Shown: positions 23,286-32,526, counted from the first letter of the stretch. The stretch is 64,000 bases of DNA from Coriobacteriaceae bacterium EMTCatB1 (GCA_001950395.1 BDLO01000001.1:405979-469978); one strand, 5' to 3'. Notes: generated from the letters alone by a model not told the origin. A program made the numbers and translations.

Positions 23286-23942
23286 ATGGAAGCGCGCAGC
23301 ATCCCGCACGTCCTCGTCGCGATCGCGACGTTGGCGCTGACGGTGTCGGTCTCCATTGCGCTAGGGTGCACGAGCGAGCGTCGCTCGCCCGATCAGATGC
23401 ACGCAGGAGCGCTCAAGGCGTCAGAGGAGGCCTCTGTCGCCGTGTTTCCCGAGGAGGTTCCGTTGCACACATCGACTGTGAAAGTGCAAGGCGACGAGAT
23501 CGCAGTCATCACGACCAAGAAAGGGAAGATCGAGATCCGCTTCTTCCCGCAAGATGCGCCGAACCACGTCGCGAGCTTCATCGAGCTGGCTGAGAGCGGC
23601 TTCTACGACGGCACGACCTTCCATCGGGTCGAGCCAGGTTTCGTGGTGCAGGGAGGCGATCCATACTCCAAGACAGGAGAAGGTCCCGTCGGGACCGGAG
23701 GTCCTGGCTGGAGGCTCAAGGCGGAGTTCAATTCTCGGCATCACGTCGAGGGCACGGTCGCCATGGCTCGTGCGAAGGACCCAGACAGCGCTGGCTCTCA
23801 GTTCTACATCTGCCTCGCGCCCGCGCCCTTCCTCGACGGGCAATACACCGTCTTCGGGGAGGTCGTCGAGGGGATGGACGTGGTCAAGCGTCTCCAGCCC
23901 GGCGACGTGATGGAATCGGTCCGTATCGAACATCGACCCTGA
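23286..23942 (+). CDS. Peptidyl-prolyl cis-trans isomerase, cyclophilin-type lipoprotein
   Basis: Exported protein-folding enzyme of 218 residues. The N-terminus has a hydrophobic signal ending in lipobox-like 'IALGC', so it is probably a membrane-anchored lipoprotein. The cyclophilin domain (about residues 75-216) shows 'FIELAESGFYDGTTFHRVEP', 'VVQGGDPYSKTGEGP', 'VAMARAKDPDSAGSQFYI' and 'FTVFGEVVEGM'-like 'YTVFGEVVEGM', retaining the catalytic Arg in 'FHRVEP'. ATG 23286 follows GGAAGGA. The TPR gene downstream begins 13 bases after its stop. Confidence 0.92.
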   Translation: MEARSIPHVLVAIATLALTVSVSIALGCTSERRSPDQMHAGALKASEEASVAVFPEEVPLHTSTVKVQGDEIAVITTKKGKIEIRFFPQDAPNHVASFIELAESGFYDGTTFHRVEPGFVVQGGDPYSKTGEGPVGTGGPGWRLKAEFNSRHHVEGTVAMARAKDPDSAGSQFYICLAPAPFLDGQYTVFGEVVEGMDVVKRLQPGDVMESVRIEHRP

Positions 23943-23955
23943 CAGGGGGACGACC

Positions 23956-25209
23956 GTGGACGAGACGTCGCTTCGCACCGCTGACGAAGCATACAAGGCA
24001 GGCGATTGGCGCACGGCGGCACGCGAGTACCTGCTTGCTGCCGGCTCTGGCGGTCCAGGCAGCGGGCCGGCGTTCGCCAAAGCAGGCAATGCTCTCGTGA
24101 GACTCGGGAGGCACTCTGACGCCGTCATGGCGTACACGCGCGCACTGGAGGACCCGGAGCTGAAGAACAGGGCGGGGATCCTGTGCAACCTCGGGACGGC
24201 GCAGGCCGCCGCCGGCGATCACGAAGCCGCGCTGGTCTCGTTCAGGTCCGCGCTCGAGGACACGTCTTTCTCGAAGCGGCACAAGGCGTTGCAGGGCGTC
24301 GCAGGGTCGCTTGCCGCTCTCGGCCGGATGGACGAGGCCTGCGAGGCGTACAGGGCTGCTGCGCTCGACGGCGCGAATCCCGACCCGGGCAAGTCGCTGA
24401 ACAGCCTCGGGCTGTGCTACCTCTCGCAAGGCCGTTACGACGAGGCCGCCGAAGCCTTCAAAGCCGCGATCGAAGTGGACGGGTACGGCGGGAAGGGAAA
24501 GGCGGCTGCCAACCTCGGACTATGCTATGCGGCTCTCGGACGGCCGCACGAGGCCGTGGAGGCGTTCGACCGTGCGACTGGCGAGTTCGGCCACACGCTC
24601 GGGGAGGACGCGCTCTCGGCGTACGACTCGTGCAAGCGAGCGATAGCCGAGCCCGTTCGCGAGACAGTGGAGGGCTGGCGCACTGGAGAGATGCCCCTGG
24701 TCTACGCAGTGGAGGACGACGAGGACGACCTCGCATTCTTCACCAGGACCGAAGAGGACATGAAGCGAGCGGACCGCGAGGCGCGTCGTGCCGAGCGTGC
24801 CGCGCGTCGCCAGAAGCAGGGCTTCCTCGTGCGTGTCGGGTCCGCAGCGGCCATCGTCGCGGTCGTGGTCGGGCTGCTTGGGTTCTTATGGGCGAGCGGG
24901 ATTGGTTTCCCAACGCAGCAGATGACGGTGAAGGGCCTGCTAGAAGCGCACCGGTCCGGCAAGCCGGTCGACGGATACTGGGTCGCCGTCCCTTCGGTGG
25001 ACGTCGACAAGGAGATGAGCGCGTTGCCGCCGAGCTTCACCTCGTACAAGATCGGCGCCAGCGACCGATCGGCGAAGACGTCGACCGTCGAGGTGACGGT
25101 CGTCCTCGAGCAGGGCGCCCCGCTGGCGTACAAGGTCTCCTTGGCTCGCGAGGGCGTCGGGTGGAAGGTGAGCGGCATCGCCAACGATTGGCGCTCGACG
25201 GGCGACTGA
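23956..25209 (+). CDS. Tetratricopeptide-repeat membrane protein
   Basis: A 417-residue protein. Residues 5-240 form about six TPR units (for example 'AGNALVRLGRHSDAVMAYTR', 'LGLCYLSQGRYDEAAEAFKA', 'LGLCYAALGRPHEAVEAFDR'). A charged Arg/Glu-rich segment (about 265-290) is followed by one transmembrane helix (about 293-317), then a 100-residue outside domain of beta character with no family I can name. The likely topology is a cytoplasmic TPR scaffold with an exported C-terminus. The GTG start has GGGGGA upstream. No partner can be assigned. Confidence 0.75.
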   Translation: MDETSLRTADEAYKAGDWRTAAREYLLAAGSGGPGSGPAFAKAGNALVRLGRHSDAVMAYTRALEDPELKNRAGILCNLGTAQAAAGDHEAALVSFRSALEDTSFSKRHKALQGVAGSLAALGRMDEACEAYRAAALDGANPDPGKSLNSLGLCYLSQGRYDEAAEAFKAAIEVDGYGGKGKAAANLGLCYAALGRPHEAVEAFDRATGEFGHTLGEDALSAYDSCKRAIAEPVRETVEGWRTGEMPLVYAVEDDEDDLAFFTRTEEDMKRADREARRAERAARRQKQGFLVRVGSAAAIVAVVVGLLGFLWASGIGFPTQQMTVKGLLEAHRSGKPVDGYWVAVPSVDVDKEMSALPPSFTSYKIGASDRSAKTSTVEVTVVLEQGAPLAYKVSLAREGVGWKVSGIANDWRSTGD

Positions 25210-25299
25210 CGTCGGGCGCGCTGCTCGCAAGCGTTGCGCCGCCGGAAGCCTTGTTGGTACCGTAACGCAGTCCTGTCCCGACACGACGAAGGAGTGCTC

Positions 25300-25701
25300 G
25301 TGTTCCAGCGTACCTACGTGATGATCAAGCCAGATGGTGTGCAGCGTCGCCTCGTCGGGCGCATCGTTGCCCGCCTCGAGGACGTGGGTCTGACGATCGA
25401 GCGGATGGAGCTCGCTTCGGTGACCCGAGAGCAAGCCGAATCGAACTACGCCGAGCACGCGGGCAAGCCGTTCTACGAGGGGCTGATCGAGTACGTGACC
25501 TCCGGTCCCGTCGTCAAGATGGTGGTGGCTGGCGAGGAGGCAGTCACGATCGTCCGCAAGCTCATGGGCGCGACGAACCCGAAGGACGCTGCGCCCGGTA
25601 CGATCCGTGGCGACTTCGGGCTGTCGCTCGACGCGAACATCATCCACGGATCCGACTCGCCTGAGAGCGCAGAGCGCGAGATCAGCATCTTCTTCTCCTA
25701 G
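25300..25701 (+). CDS. ndk: Nucleoside diphosphate kinase
   Basis: Housekeeping enzyme of 133 residues that transfers the gamma phosphate between nucleoside triphosphates and diphosphates. It opens with '[18 protein letters not shown]', contains the Arg/Thr/Asn pocket residues in '[19 protein letters not shown]' and the phospho-histidine in '[16 protein letters not shown]'. Length is normal. GTG 25300 follows GAAGGAG; the upstream in-frame codons lack family similarity. Confidence 0.96.
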   Translation: MFQRTYVMIKPDGVQRRLVGRIVARLEDVGLTIERMELASVTREQAESNYAEHAGKPFYEGLIEYVTSGPVVKMVVAGEEAVTIVRKLMGATNPKDAAPGTIRGDFGLSLDANIIHGSDSPESAEREISIFFS

Positions 25702-25825
25702 GGCGGTTGCCGCTGCGACCGTTCGCCGAGCGGAGGCGGCCGTTCATCGCGGGCAAGGCAGGTTGCAGGTCGGCCGGCGTGAAATCGTATGGCCATGCAA
25801 GCGTTCGCTGACACGAGGAGACGGT

Positions 25826-27127
25826 GTGCCGAGGGACGCATTCAGGGGCGGCATACATCCGCCTGACATGAAGCACCTGAGCGCCGGGCGGCCGATAGAA
25901 CGGGCGGCCGTGCCGGAACGCCTGGTCGTTCCAGCGATCCAGCACATCGGGGCGTGCTGCGAGCCGACCGTCGATCCCGGGCAGCGCGTCAAGCGCGGGC
26001 AGGCGATCGCGCTCGTGGATGCGTTCGTGAGCGCCCCTGTGCACAGCCCGGTCGATGGCGTGGTCGAGGAGATATCGGAGCACTTGACGGCCGCTGGCCT
26101 GAGGGTGCCGTGCGTCACCATCATTCCAGACGCAGAGCAGGATTTCGATCGGTGGGAGCCGGTGGAAGGATCCGACCTGGCGGCTATCGTGCGCGCTGCC
26201 GGCGTGGTGGGCCTTGGCGGGGCGACTTTCCCGTCAGCTGTGAAGCTTGTTCCACCCAAGGAGTTCACGGTCACGACGGTCATCCTCAACGGGTGCGAAT
26301 GCGAGCCCTACCTCACGTGCGACCATCGGTTGATGCTCGAAGCGCCAGACCGCGTGGTCCGCGGCGGCGTCATCATCCGCGAGTCGCTTGGCGCTGAGCG
26401 TCTGGTGATCGGCATCGAGTCGAACAAGAAAGACGCAGCCGAGGCGGTGCGAGAGGCGGCTCAGGGCACGGAGGCTGAGGTTGTCGTTCTGCCGACGAAG
26501 TACCCGCAGGGGGCGGAGAAGCAGCTGATATGGGCGATCCTCCGCAAGGAGGTGCCGCACGGAAAGCTGCCTGCTGCGGCTGGGGCCCTCGTGCACAACG
26601 TGGGCACGGCCGCAGCGATCGCCGATGCCGTGGACGTGCGCAAGCCGCTCATGGAGCGCGTCGTGACGGTCACGGGACGCGTCGCCAAGCCGGGCAACTA
26701 CCGTGTCCTTCTCGGGACGCTCGTAAGCGACCTCATCGAGATGGCAGGAGGATTCTCAGGCGAGGTGGAGCGTGTGATCGCAGGAGGCCCGATGACGGGC
26801 CCGGTCCTCGGCTCACTGGATGTGCCGGTCACGAAGGGCATGTCGGGCGTGGTCGTGTTGGGCCCTGGCGATGCAGCGAAGCCCGTGGACGAGGACCAGC
26901 CCTGCATCCGGTGCGGCCGTTGCTCTGAGGCGTGCCCGATGTTCCTGCAGCCGTTCGCGATCGGCACGTACGCGAACGCGCGGCTGTGGGACCGCACGGA
27001 GCAGTTCCACGCGCTCGACTGCATCGAATGCGGGGCGTGCGCGTACGTGTGCCCCACGAGCCGGCCGCTCGTGCAGCTGATCCGCATCGCGAAAGCCGAG
27101 CTTGCTGCAAAGGGGGTGCGGCCGTGA
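25826..27127 (+). CDS. rnfC: Rnf complex subunit RnfC
   Basis: NADH-binding and iron-sulfur subunit (433 residues) of the ion-pumping ferredoxin:NAD+ oxidoreductase. It starts with the RnfC barrel-sandwich region 'FRGGIHPPDMKHLS', contains the Gly-rich flavin/NAD motif 'GVVGLGGATFPSAVKL' and 'NGCECEPYLTCDHRLM', and ends with two [4Fe-4S] motifs, 'CIRCGRCSEACP' and 'CIECGACAYVCP'. GTG 25826 is chosen for the upstream GAGGAG. It is the first gene of a six-gene operon in the clostridial order CDGEAB. Confidence 0.95.
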   Translation: MPRDAFRGGIHPPDMKHLSAGRPIERAAVPERLVVPAIQHIGACCEPTVDPGQRVKRGQAIALVDAFVSAPVHSPVDGVVEEISEHLTAAGLRVPCVTIIPDAEQDFDRWEPVEGSDLAAIVRAAGVVGLGGATFPSAVKLVPPKEFTVTTVILNGCECEPYLTCDHRLMLEAPDRVVRGGVIIRESLGAERLVIGIESNKKDAAEAVREAAQGTEAEVVVLPTKYPQGAEKQLIWAILRKEVPHGKLPAAAGALVHNVGTAAAIADAVDVRKPLMERVVTVTGRVAKPGNYRVLLGTLVSDLIEMAGGFSGEVERVIAGGPMTGPVLGSLDVPVTKGMSGVVVLGPGDAAKPVDEDQPCIRCGRCSEACPMFLQPFAIGTYANARLWDRTEQFHALDCIECGACAYVCPTSRPLVQLIRIAKAELAAKGVRP

Positions 27128-28128
27128 GCGACACCGGACAGGAGCGCCGTCTCGTCGTTGCTGTGCCGCCGCACATCCACGGTCCGGAGAGCTGCAGGTC
27201 GATCATGCTCTGGGTCGTGGGCGCGCTCGCGCCGGCAGCAGCATGGTCGATGGTGCAGATGGGGACTCCGGCGGTCGTCACCTACGCCGTCTGCATCGGC
27301 ACAGCGCTCGCGTCTGAAGCCGCGTGGAACGCGCTCGCAAAAAGGCCGCAGACGATCACCGACGGGAGCGCGCTCGTCACGGGGCTTCTGCTGGCGATGT
27401 CGCTGCCGCCGCTCACGCCGTGGTGGATCTCTGCGGTCGGCGCCGCCGTTGCCATCGTGCTCGGCAAGATGGTGTTCGGCGGTCTCGGCTGGAATCTGTT
27501 CAACCCGGCGCTGGTCGGCAGGGCCTTCGTGCTGCTGTCCTGGGGCGGCGTGTTGTCCAAGCTGCCGAGCAAGGGCTGGTACCGGACCATCGACGTGGCT
27601 GGGTCGGGGTCGCTCGACGCGATAAGCGGCGCGACCCGTCTGGCGATCGCAGCAGCTGTCCGCATGGCCAAGGGCGGGTATGGCTTCGATCTTGCCGCGC
27701 AGTATCGACCGCTGCTGCTGCGCAACCTAGAGGGGTCGCTGGGCGAGGTGTCCGCCGCGCTTCTGATCGCGGGCGGGCTCGTGCTCATCTGGAAGCGCAT
27801 CATCGACTGGAGGATCCCCGTCGGGTACGTGGGCGCCATGGCCCTCTTGTCGTGGGGGTTCGGCTCAGACCCCATATTTAACGTGCTCGCGGGCGGTGTG
27901 CTGCTCGGGGCGTTCTTCATGGCGACGGACTACGTGTCGTCGCCGATGACGCGAAACGCCCGGCTCGTGTACGGGATCGGATGCGGGGTGTTCAACGCGG
28001 TCGGGCGGTTCTTCGGGTCCATGCCGGAGTCGACGACATTCGCGATCCTGTTCATGAACGGACTGGCGCCGCTCCTCGACAGGATCTTCGTTCCGCGCAC
28101 GTTCGGGTGGGTGAAGCGCGATGGCTAG
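27124..28128 (+). CDS. rnfD: Rnf complex subunit RnfD
   Basis: Membrane subunit of 334 residues with about nine hydrophobic helices. The covalent-FMN threonine motif is seen in 'LDAISGATRLA' near residue 170. It resembles NqrB/RnfD, which carries flavin within the membrane and takes part in ion translocation. The GTG start lies in a four-base overlap with rnfC. An ApbE-type flavin transferase is needed to load the FMN and is not in this window. Confidence 0.94.
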   Translation: MSDTGQERRLVVAVPPHIHGPESCRSIMLWVVGALAPAAAWSMVQMGTPAVVTYAVCIGTALASEAAWNALAKRPQTITDGSALVTGLLLAMSLPPLTPWWISAVGAAVAIVLGKMVFGGLGWNLFNPALVGRAFVLLSWGGVLSKLPSKGWYRTIDVAGSGSLDAISGATRLAIAAAVRMAKGGYGFDLAAQYRPLLLRNLEGSLGEVSAALLIAGGLVLIWKRIIDWRIPVGYVGAMALLSWGFGSDPIFNVLAGGVLLGAFFMATDYVSSPMTRNARLVYGIGCGVFNAVGRFFGSMPESTTFAILFMNGLAPLLDRIFVPRTFGWVKRDG

Positions 28129-28702
28129 CTCTCCTGCGAGACTCGTGGCGTCGGTCGTGGTGACGTGCGTCGTGGCAGCTGGCGGATTGGCGGCGACGTA
28201 CACGGTGACAGCTCCTCGCATCGCGGCGCAGGCTCGCGAGGCGGAGCACGCGGCTCTCGCGAAAGTCCTGCCGGGCGCAGCGCGGTTCGAGCCCGTCTCG
28301 GAGCAGCTGCTTTCCCGCGCACAGCAGGCCGCCAGCGCTGGCACGATTGAGCAAGTCTGGCGGGCGATGGACGGCTCAGGCGCCGATGCCGGCTGGTGCG
28401 TGCGCGTGTCTGCTCGGGGATATGGCGGTCCTGTGCACATGGTTATCGGCTTGGACAGGAACGGTAAAGTGCTCGGCCTCACCATCCTGTCCATGAACGA
28501 GACGCCGGGGTTGGGAACGCGTGTGGAGACGGAGGAGTGGTTCCTCAAGCAGTTCACCGAGCTTCCGGCCGGCTACGGAGAGCGAGACGTCAAGAAGCTC
28601 GATGCCATCTCCGGAGCGACGCGTTCTTCGAGGGCTGTGAAGAACTGCGTGACCGCGGCTGCGCAGGCGCTCGCGGTCATAGCAGGTGAGGAGGGTCGAT
28701 GA
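28121..28702 (+). CDS. rnfG: Rnf complex subunit RnfG
   Basis: Single-pass membrane protein of 193 residues whose large domain faces outside and binds FMN covalently. An N-terminal helix (residues 5-27), the FMN-binding fold with 'GYGGPVHMVIGLDRNGKV' and the attachment motif 'LDAISGATRSS' (Thr near residue 168) are visible. It overlaps rnfD by eight bases and rnfE by four, so the operon is tightly coupled. Confidence 0.94.
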   Translation: MASSPARLVASVVVTCVVAAGGLAATYTVTAPRIAAQAREAEHAALAKVLPGAARFEPVSEQLLSRAQQAASAGTIEQVWRAMDGSGADAGWCVRVSARGYGGPVHMVIGLDRNGKVLGLTILSMNETPGLGTRVETEEWFLKQFTELPAGYGERDVKKLDAISGATRSSRAVKNCVTAAAQALAVIAGEEGR

Positions 28703-29328
28703 GGCGGCTGCTGCAGACCTTCACCAAGGGGATCACGCGTGAGAACCCGCTGATGGTGCTCATGATCGGCCTGTGCGCGACGCTTGCCGTCTCGACCCAG
28801 TTCCAGGGCGCCGTCTTCATGGGGCTCGCGGTCATCTTCGTCTTGACGATGAGCAACACGATCATCTCGGTCTTCAGGCGCTTCATCCCGGTCGAGGTGC
28901 GAATCCCGATGTTCATCGTGGTCATCGCGTCCTTCGTCACGATCGTCGACCTCGTGATGAAGGCGTTCGTGCCCAGCGTGTACGCGTTCCTCGGTATCTG
29001 GATCCCGCTCATCGTCGTCAACTGCATCATCCTTGGAAGGGCGGAAGCATTCGCGTACCACAACGGCGTGCTCCAATCGATCGCTGACGGTCTTGGCATG
29101 GGCGTCGGGTACTCCCTCGTGATCGTGCTCTTCGCGTTCGTGCGTGAGCTGTTCGGCTCAGGGGCGGTGAAGTTCTTCGGGGTCACTCTGCTGGCTCTTC
29201 CAAGCTGGTACGCGCCTCCGGCGGTGGTCCTCTTGTTCCCAGGGGCATTCGTTCTCTACGGCCTGTACCTCGCGGCTTGGCGACGGTTCGTCACGCGTCA
29301 GGGCAGAGAGGGCGGTGAGTGCGCGTGA
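28699..29328 (+). CDS. rnfE: Rnf complex subunit RnfE
   Basis: Integral membrane subunit of 209 residues, homologous to NqrD. Six hydrophobic helices are predicted. The family signature 'ENPLMVLMIGLCATLAVST' near the N-terminus carries the conserved in-membrane cysteine, and a second motif, 'PLIVVNCIILGRAEAFA', follows in the middle. RnfE and RnfA form the inverted-topology pair that holds an in-membrane iron site. Confidence 0.94.
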   Translation: MRRLLQTFTKGITRENPLMVLMIGLCATLAVSTQFQGAVFMGLAVIFVLTMSNTIISVFRRFIPVEVRIPMFIVVIASFVTIVDLVMKAFVPSVYAFLGIWIPLIVVNCIILGRAEAFAYHNGVLQSIADGLGMGVGYSLVIVLFAFVRELFGSGAVKFFGVTLLALPSWYAPPAVVLLFPGAFVLYGLYLAAWRRFVTRQGREGGECA

Positions 29329-29951
29329 GCACGGTGAGCCAGATGGCGCTGCTGTTCGTTGGCGCTGCGCTCATCAACAACATCCTTCTGACGAGGTTCA
29401 TCGGGCTGTGCCCGTTCTTCGGCGTCTCCAGCAGCATGTCCACGTCTGTGGGGATGAGTCTGGCCGTCGTCTTCGTCATGACGTTGGCTTCCGGCGCTAC
29501 GTGGATAGCGTGGAAGTTCGTCCTAGCGCCTTTGGGGGTTGGCGAGTTCCTCTACATCCCTGCATTCATCTTGATCATCGCGGCGCTGGTCCAGTTCGTC
29601 GAGATGTACCTGCGCAAAGCGAGCCCGGTGCTCTACCGCGCGATGGGCATCTACCTCCCGCTCATCACCACGAACTGCGCCGTGCTCGCCACGGCGACGG
29701 AGGCCGCGAAGCCCGGGTTCTTCAAGATGAACATCGCTCTGGGCGCGTCGCTCAGTCTTGGAGAGGCGCTCATCTATACGCTCGGAGTGTCTGTCGGATT
29801 CGGCTTCGCGCTGCTGACGTTCGCCGCGTTGCGTGAGCGCCTAGAGGCAGCCCCGGTGCCAGAGTCGCTCAAGGGCTCGCCCATAGCGTTCATCACCGCG
29901 GGGCTGCTTTCGTTCGCATACGTCGGTCTAGCTGGCTGGTTCGGGCTGTAG
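29325..29951 (+). CDS. rnfA: Rnf complex subunit RnfA
   Basis: Integral membrane subunit of 208 residues, homologous to NqrE. It begins with 'ALINNILLTRFIGLCPFFG' with the conserved cysteine in the first helix region, and has the second motif 'PLITTNCAVLATATEAAK', the mirror of RnfE. Six helices. The GTG at 29325 overlaps the rnfE stop by four bases; GTG 29319 is an alternative. Confidence 0.94.
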   Translation: MSTVSQMALLFVGAALINNILLTRFIGLCPFFGVSSSMSTSVGMSLAVVFVMTLASGATWIAWKFVLAPLGVGEFLYIPAFILIIAALVQFVEMYLRKASPVLYRAMGIYLPLITTNCAVLATATEAAKPGFFKMNIALGASLSLGEALIYTLGVSVGFGFALLTFAALRERLEAAPVPESLKGSPIAFITAGLLSFAYVGLAGWFGL

Positions 29952-29959
29952 GGGGAACG

Positions 29960-30847
29960 ATGGACCCAGTGCTGGTCGGCAAAGCAGTCCTCGGGCTGGC
30001 CTTTCTTGGGCTTGCAGCCTCTGCGGTTCTCGCGGTGGCCTCGAAGCGCTTCCACGTCGAGGTGGATCCGCGCGTCGAGCAGATAGCGGCGCTCCTTCCA
30101 GGATCGAACTGCGGCGCGTGCGGCAATCCGTCGTGTTTCGCAAGCGCCGAAGGCATCGCGTCCGGCGCGCTCCCCGCGACGGCGTGCGTCGCAGGCGGGC
30201 AGGAGGTCGCGGACGCTATCGCTGAGCTTCTCGGTGTGGACAAGTGCGCGGTGGATGCCGTCGTCGTGGCTCGCGCGTGCGGTGGCGGCACGCTTGCCGC
30301 CCGGAGCTTCGACTATCACGGCGTACCGTCGTGCGCATCCGCCGCTCGCCTTGCGGGCGGCCCGCTGGTGTGCCAGTGGGGCTGCCTCGGGTTCGGGGAT
30401 TGCGTCAGGGCGTGCCCATTCGGAGCGTTGCGGCTGGACGAGCGTGGGCTGCCCGTAGTGGACCTAGCACGATGCACGGGGTGCGGCGTGTGCGTGCAGA
30501 CGTGCCCGCGCGCAAGCTCGGGTCTGCTTTCGCTCGTACCGGAGGACGCGCCGATCACGGTCCGGTGCTCGGCGCATAGCAAACCGAAGGAGCGGAAATC
30601 CGCGTGCGCCGCCTGCTGCATCGCGTGCAAGAAGTGCGAGCGCGTGTGCCCGAGCGACGCTATCCACGTCGTCGACATGCTGGCTGTGGTCGACTACGAG
30701 AAGTGCACCGGCTGCGGCGCGTGCGTGGAGGCGTGCCCACAGCAGTGCATCGACCTGTACGGGCGAGGCGACCGGAACGCTGCGAGTGCTGACGGTGCTG
30801 GAGCGAGAGCTCTCTCGCAGGCGGATCGCGTCGCGCAGACTGGGTAG
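29960..30847 (+). CDS. rnfB: Rnf complex subunit RnfB
   Basis: Ferredoxin-interacting subunit of 295 residues. An N-terminal membrane helix (residues 8-30) is followed by the Fe-S domain 'GSNCGACGNPSCFASAEG', then several ferredoxin motifs: 'CQWGCLGFGDCVRACPFGAL', 'CTGCGVCVQTCP', 'CAACCIACKKCERVCPSDAI' and 'CTGCGACVEACP'. It accepts electrons from reduced ferredoxin and passes them toward RnfC. The short C-terminal tail is Ala-rich with no extra domain. It is the last rnf gene. Confidence 0.95.
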   Translation: MDPVLVGKAVLGLAFLGLAASAVLAVASKRFHVEVDPRVEQIAALLPGSNCGACGNPSCFASAEGIASGALPATACVAGGQEVADAIAELLGVDKCAVDAVVVARACGGGTLAARSFDYHGVPSCASAARLAGGPLVCQWGCLGFGDCVRACPFGALRLDERGLPVVDLARCTGCGVCVQTCPRASSGLLSLVPEDAPITVRCSAHSKPKERKSACAACCIACKKCERVCPSDAIHVVDMLAVVDYEKCTGCGACVEACPQQCIDLYGRGDRNAASADGAGARALSQADRVAQTG

Positions 30848-30858
30848 TCGGAGGTCTG

Positions 30859-31224
30859 ATGACACGCGCCGACAGGATCGCCTTTGTGGTGCTGGCGTGT
30901 GCGGCGCTTCTCGCGACGCCCGTAACGGCCGCACGCGAGCACCGCTCTTCGTCGGGAAGCGACGTCGTGGTGCAAGGGCCTGACGGCACGCGACGTCTGC
31001 CGCTCGATGCTGACGGCTCGTGCACAGTCCGAGGATTGCGTGGTCGCGTCGTCATAGCGGTCTCCTCTGGCTCTGTACGTGTGGTTGAGTCTTCGTGCCG
31101 CGACCAGGTATGCGTTCACGCGGGGTCTATCTCGCGGCCAGGCCAGGCGATTGCGTGCATTCCGAATGGCGTCATCGTGACTGTGGAGGGCGAGCAGCGT
31201 GAGCTCGATGCAGTCGTCCGCTGA
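30859..31224 (+). CDS. NusG domain II protein (EetA-like)
   Basis: A 121-residue protein with one N-terminal membrane helix or signal (about residues 7-25) and an outside NusG_II domain, shown by 'SCRDQVCVHAGSISRPGQAI' and 'ACIPNGVIVTVEG', with three cysteines. Proteins of this family occur beside Gx-transporter, FMN-binding and ApbE genes in anaerobic Gram-positives, including the EetA protein of the Listeria flavin-based extracellular electron transfer locus. Its place right after rnfB and before a Gx-transporter gene fits that association. The biochemical function is unknown. Confidence 0.82.
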   Translation: MTRADRIAFVVLACAALLATPVTAAREHRSSSGSDVVVQGPDGTRRLPLDADGSCTVRGLRGRVVIAVSSGSVRVVESSCRDQVCVHAGSISRPGQAIACIPNGVIVTVEGEQRELDAVVR

Positions 31225-31762
31225 CACGCTGCCCGCTGCTGTGGCGACGCGACGCCCAGGAGCAGTCGCGCGGACCGTCGCTGAAGACGGCGCCTTGCTC
31301 GCGCTCGCTTGCGTGCTGGGAATCGTGGAGTCCTGGGTGCCGTCTCCCGTGCCGGGCGTACGACTCGGCCTGGCGAACGCGGCGATCCTGGTCGTCCTCG
31401 TGCGCAGCGGGTGGGTCCGTGCTTTCCGACTCAGCGTTGCACGCGTCGCTCTCGTCGGTCTCGCGACGGGGACGCTTCTTGGGCCCGTGTGCGCCCTCTC
31501 CATCTCCGGGGCCGTCGCGTCCGTATCCTGCATGGCGGCCGCGAGAAGGATTCCCGGGCTGTCCGTCGTGGGCGTGTCCGTGGTAGGGGCCTTCACGCAC
31601 GTGGCTGCTCAGTTGATCGCAGCCTCGGTTCTCGTGGCGTCAGGCGCGGTGGTTGCGTTGGCAACGCCGGCCTTGCTGTCCAGCCTGCCCCTCGGCCTTG
31701 CGACCGGCGCCATCGCCGGCGCTCTCGTCTCCCGACTGGAAGGGATGCATCGTCGGGTCTGA
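31199..31762 (+). CDS. Gx transporter-family membrane protein (EetB-like)
   Basis: Membrane protein of 187 residues with five or six hydrophobic helices. The Gx_transp/heptaprenyl-diphosphate-synthase-component-I signature is visible: 'PVPGVRLGLANAAILVVLV' and 'LSISGAVASVSCMAA', then 'VGVSVVGAFTHVAAQLIAAS'. The fold resembles ECF-transporter S components, and the Listeria member is EetB of the extracellular electron transfer locus; others are called heptaprenyl diphosphate synthase component I. It overlaps the NusG-II gene by 26 bases if the GTG at 31199 is used; ATG 31208 is an alternative. Confidence 0.82.
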   Translation: MSSMQSSADTLPAAVATRRPGAVARTVAEDGALLALACVLGIVESWVPSPVPGVRLGLANAAILVVLVRSGWVRAFRLSVARVALVGLATGTLLGPVCALSISGAVASVSCMAAARRIPGLSVVGVSVVGAFTHVAAQLIAASVLVASGAVVALATPALLSSLPLGLATGAIAGALVSRLEGMHRRV

Positions 31763-31784
31763 CGAGGGCGGGAGGTCTCGATCC

Positions 31785-32447
31785 GTGGCTCCGCGAGTGG
31801 TGGGGGTCCGGCCTACGCCGCGCGAGCTTCTGCTCGCCGGCAAACCGGAGTCTGTGAGCGACGCCGCGCTGCTAAGCGTAATACTCTTGGAAGAGGACGT
31901 GGGGCTAGGGGCCCGGCTTGCCCGTGCGCATCCGATTCCGACTGGGCTGTGGTCGTTGCGTGCTGAGGATCTCATCTCGCACGATGGCATAGGCCCAGCC
32001 AGGGCCGCGGCCCTCCTTGCTTCCGTCGAGCTTGCCCGTCGTGCGTCGCTGAATCCCGCGTGCGAACGCCGCGCCATCTCGACGCCAGAAGACGTCGTCG
32101 CTCTGTGCGAGCCGCAGCTCAGAGGTTGCGATCGAGAGCACTTCTGGGCGCTCGCTCTTAACACGAAGAACAGGCTCATCAGGATAATCGAGGTGTCGAT
32201 CGGCAGCCTGAACGCCTCGATCGTCCATCCGAGAGAGCTGTTCAAGGAGGCGGTCCGTTCTTCAGCGGCGTCTGTCGTAGTGGTGCACAACCACCCGAGC
32301 GGAGACCCGACGCCGTCTTCAGCGGACATCCACTTGACGCAGCGCCTCGTGCGTGCCGGCGACGTGCTGGGCATCGAGGTCTTGGACCACGTCGTGATCG
32401 GAGAGGGCGGCAGTCACGCGAGCCTGAGGGAGATGGGTCTGATGTGA
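31785..32447 (+). CDS. radC: RadC-family JAB/MPN domain protein
   Basis: A 220-residue protein with an N-terminal helix-hairpin-helix UPF0758 region ('PRELLLAGKPESVSDAALL', 'IGPARAAALLASVELARR') and a C-terminal RadC/JAMM domain with the zinc motif 'VVVHNHPSGDPTPSSADIHL'. Despite the name, a role in DNA repair is not supported for the family; a metal-dependent nuclease or protease-like function is debated. GTG 31785 follows GGGAGG. RadC often lies just upstream of mreB, as here. Confidence 0.92.
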   Translation: MAPRVVGVRPTPRELLLAGKPESVSDAALLSVILLEEDVGLGARLARAHPIPTGLWSLRAEDLISHDGIGPARAAALLASVELARRASLNPACERRAISTPEDVVALCEPQLRGCDREHFWALALNTKNRLIRIIEVSIGSLNASIVHPRELFKEAVRSSAASVVVVHNHPSGDPTPSSADIHLTQRLVRAGDVLGIEVLDHVVIGEGGSHASLREMGLM

Positions 32448-32526
32448 CGGCGACCGCAACCGCGGCACGACGTGCGCCTCTACCTGCGGCGTTGCCAGAC
32501 CGACGACCGTCCGAACAGCGGCTGTG

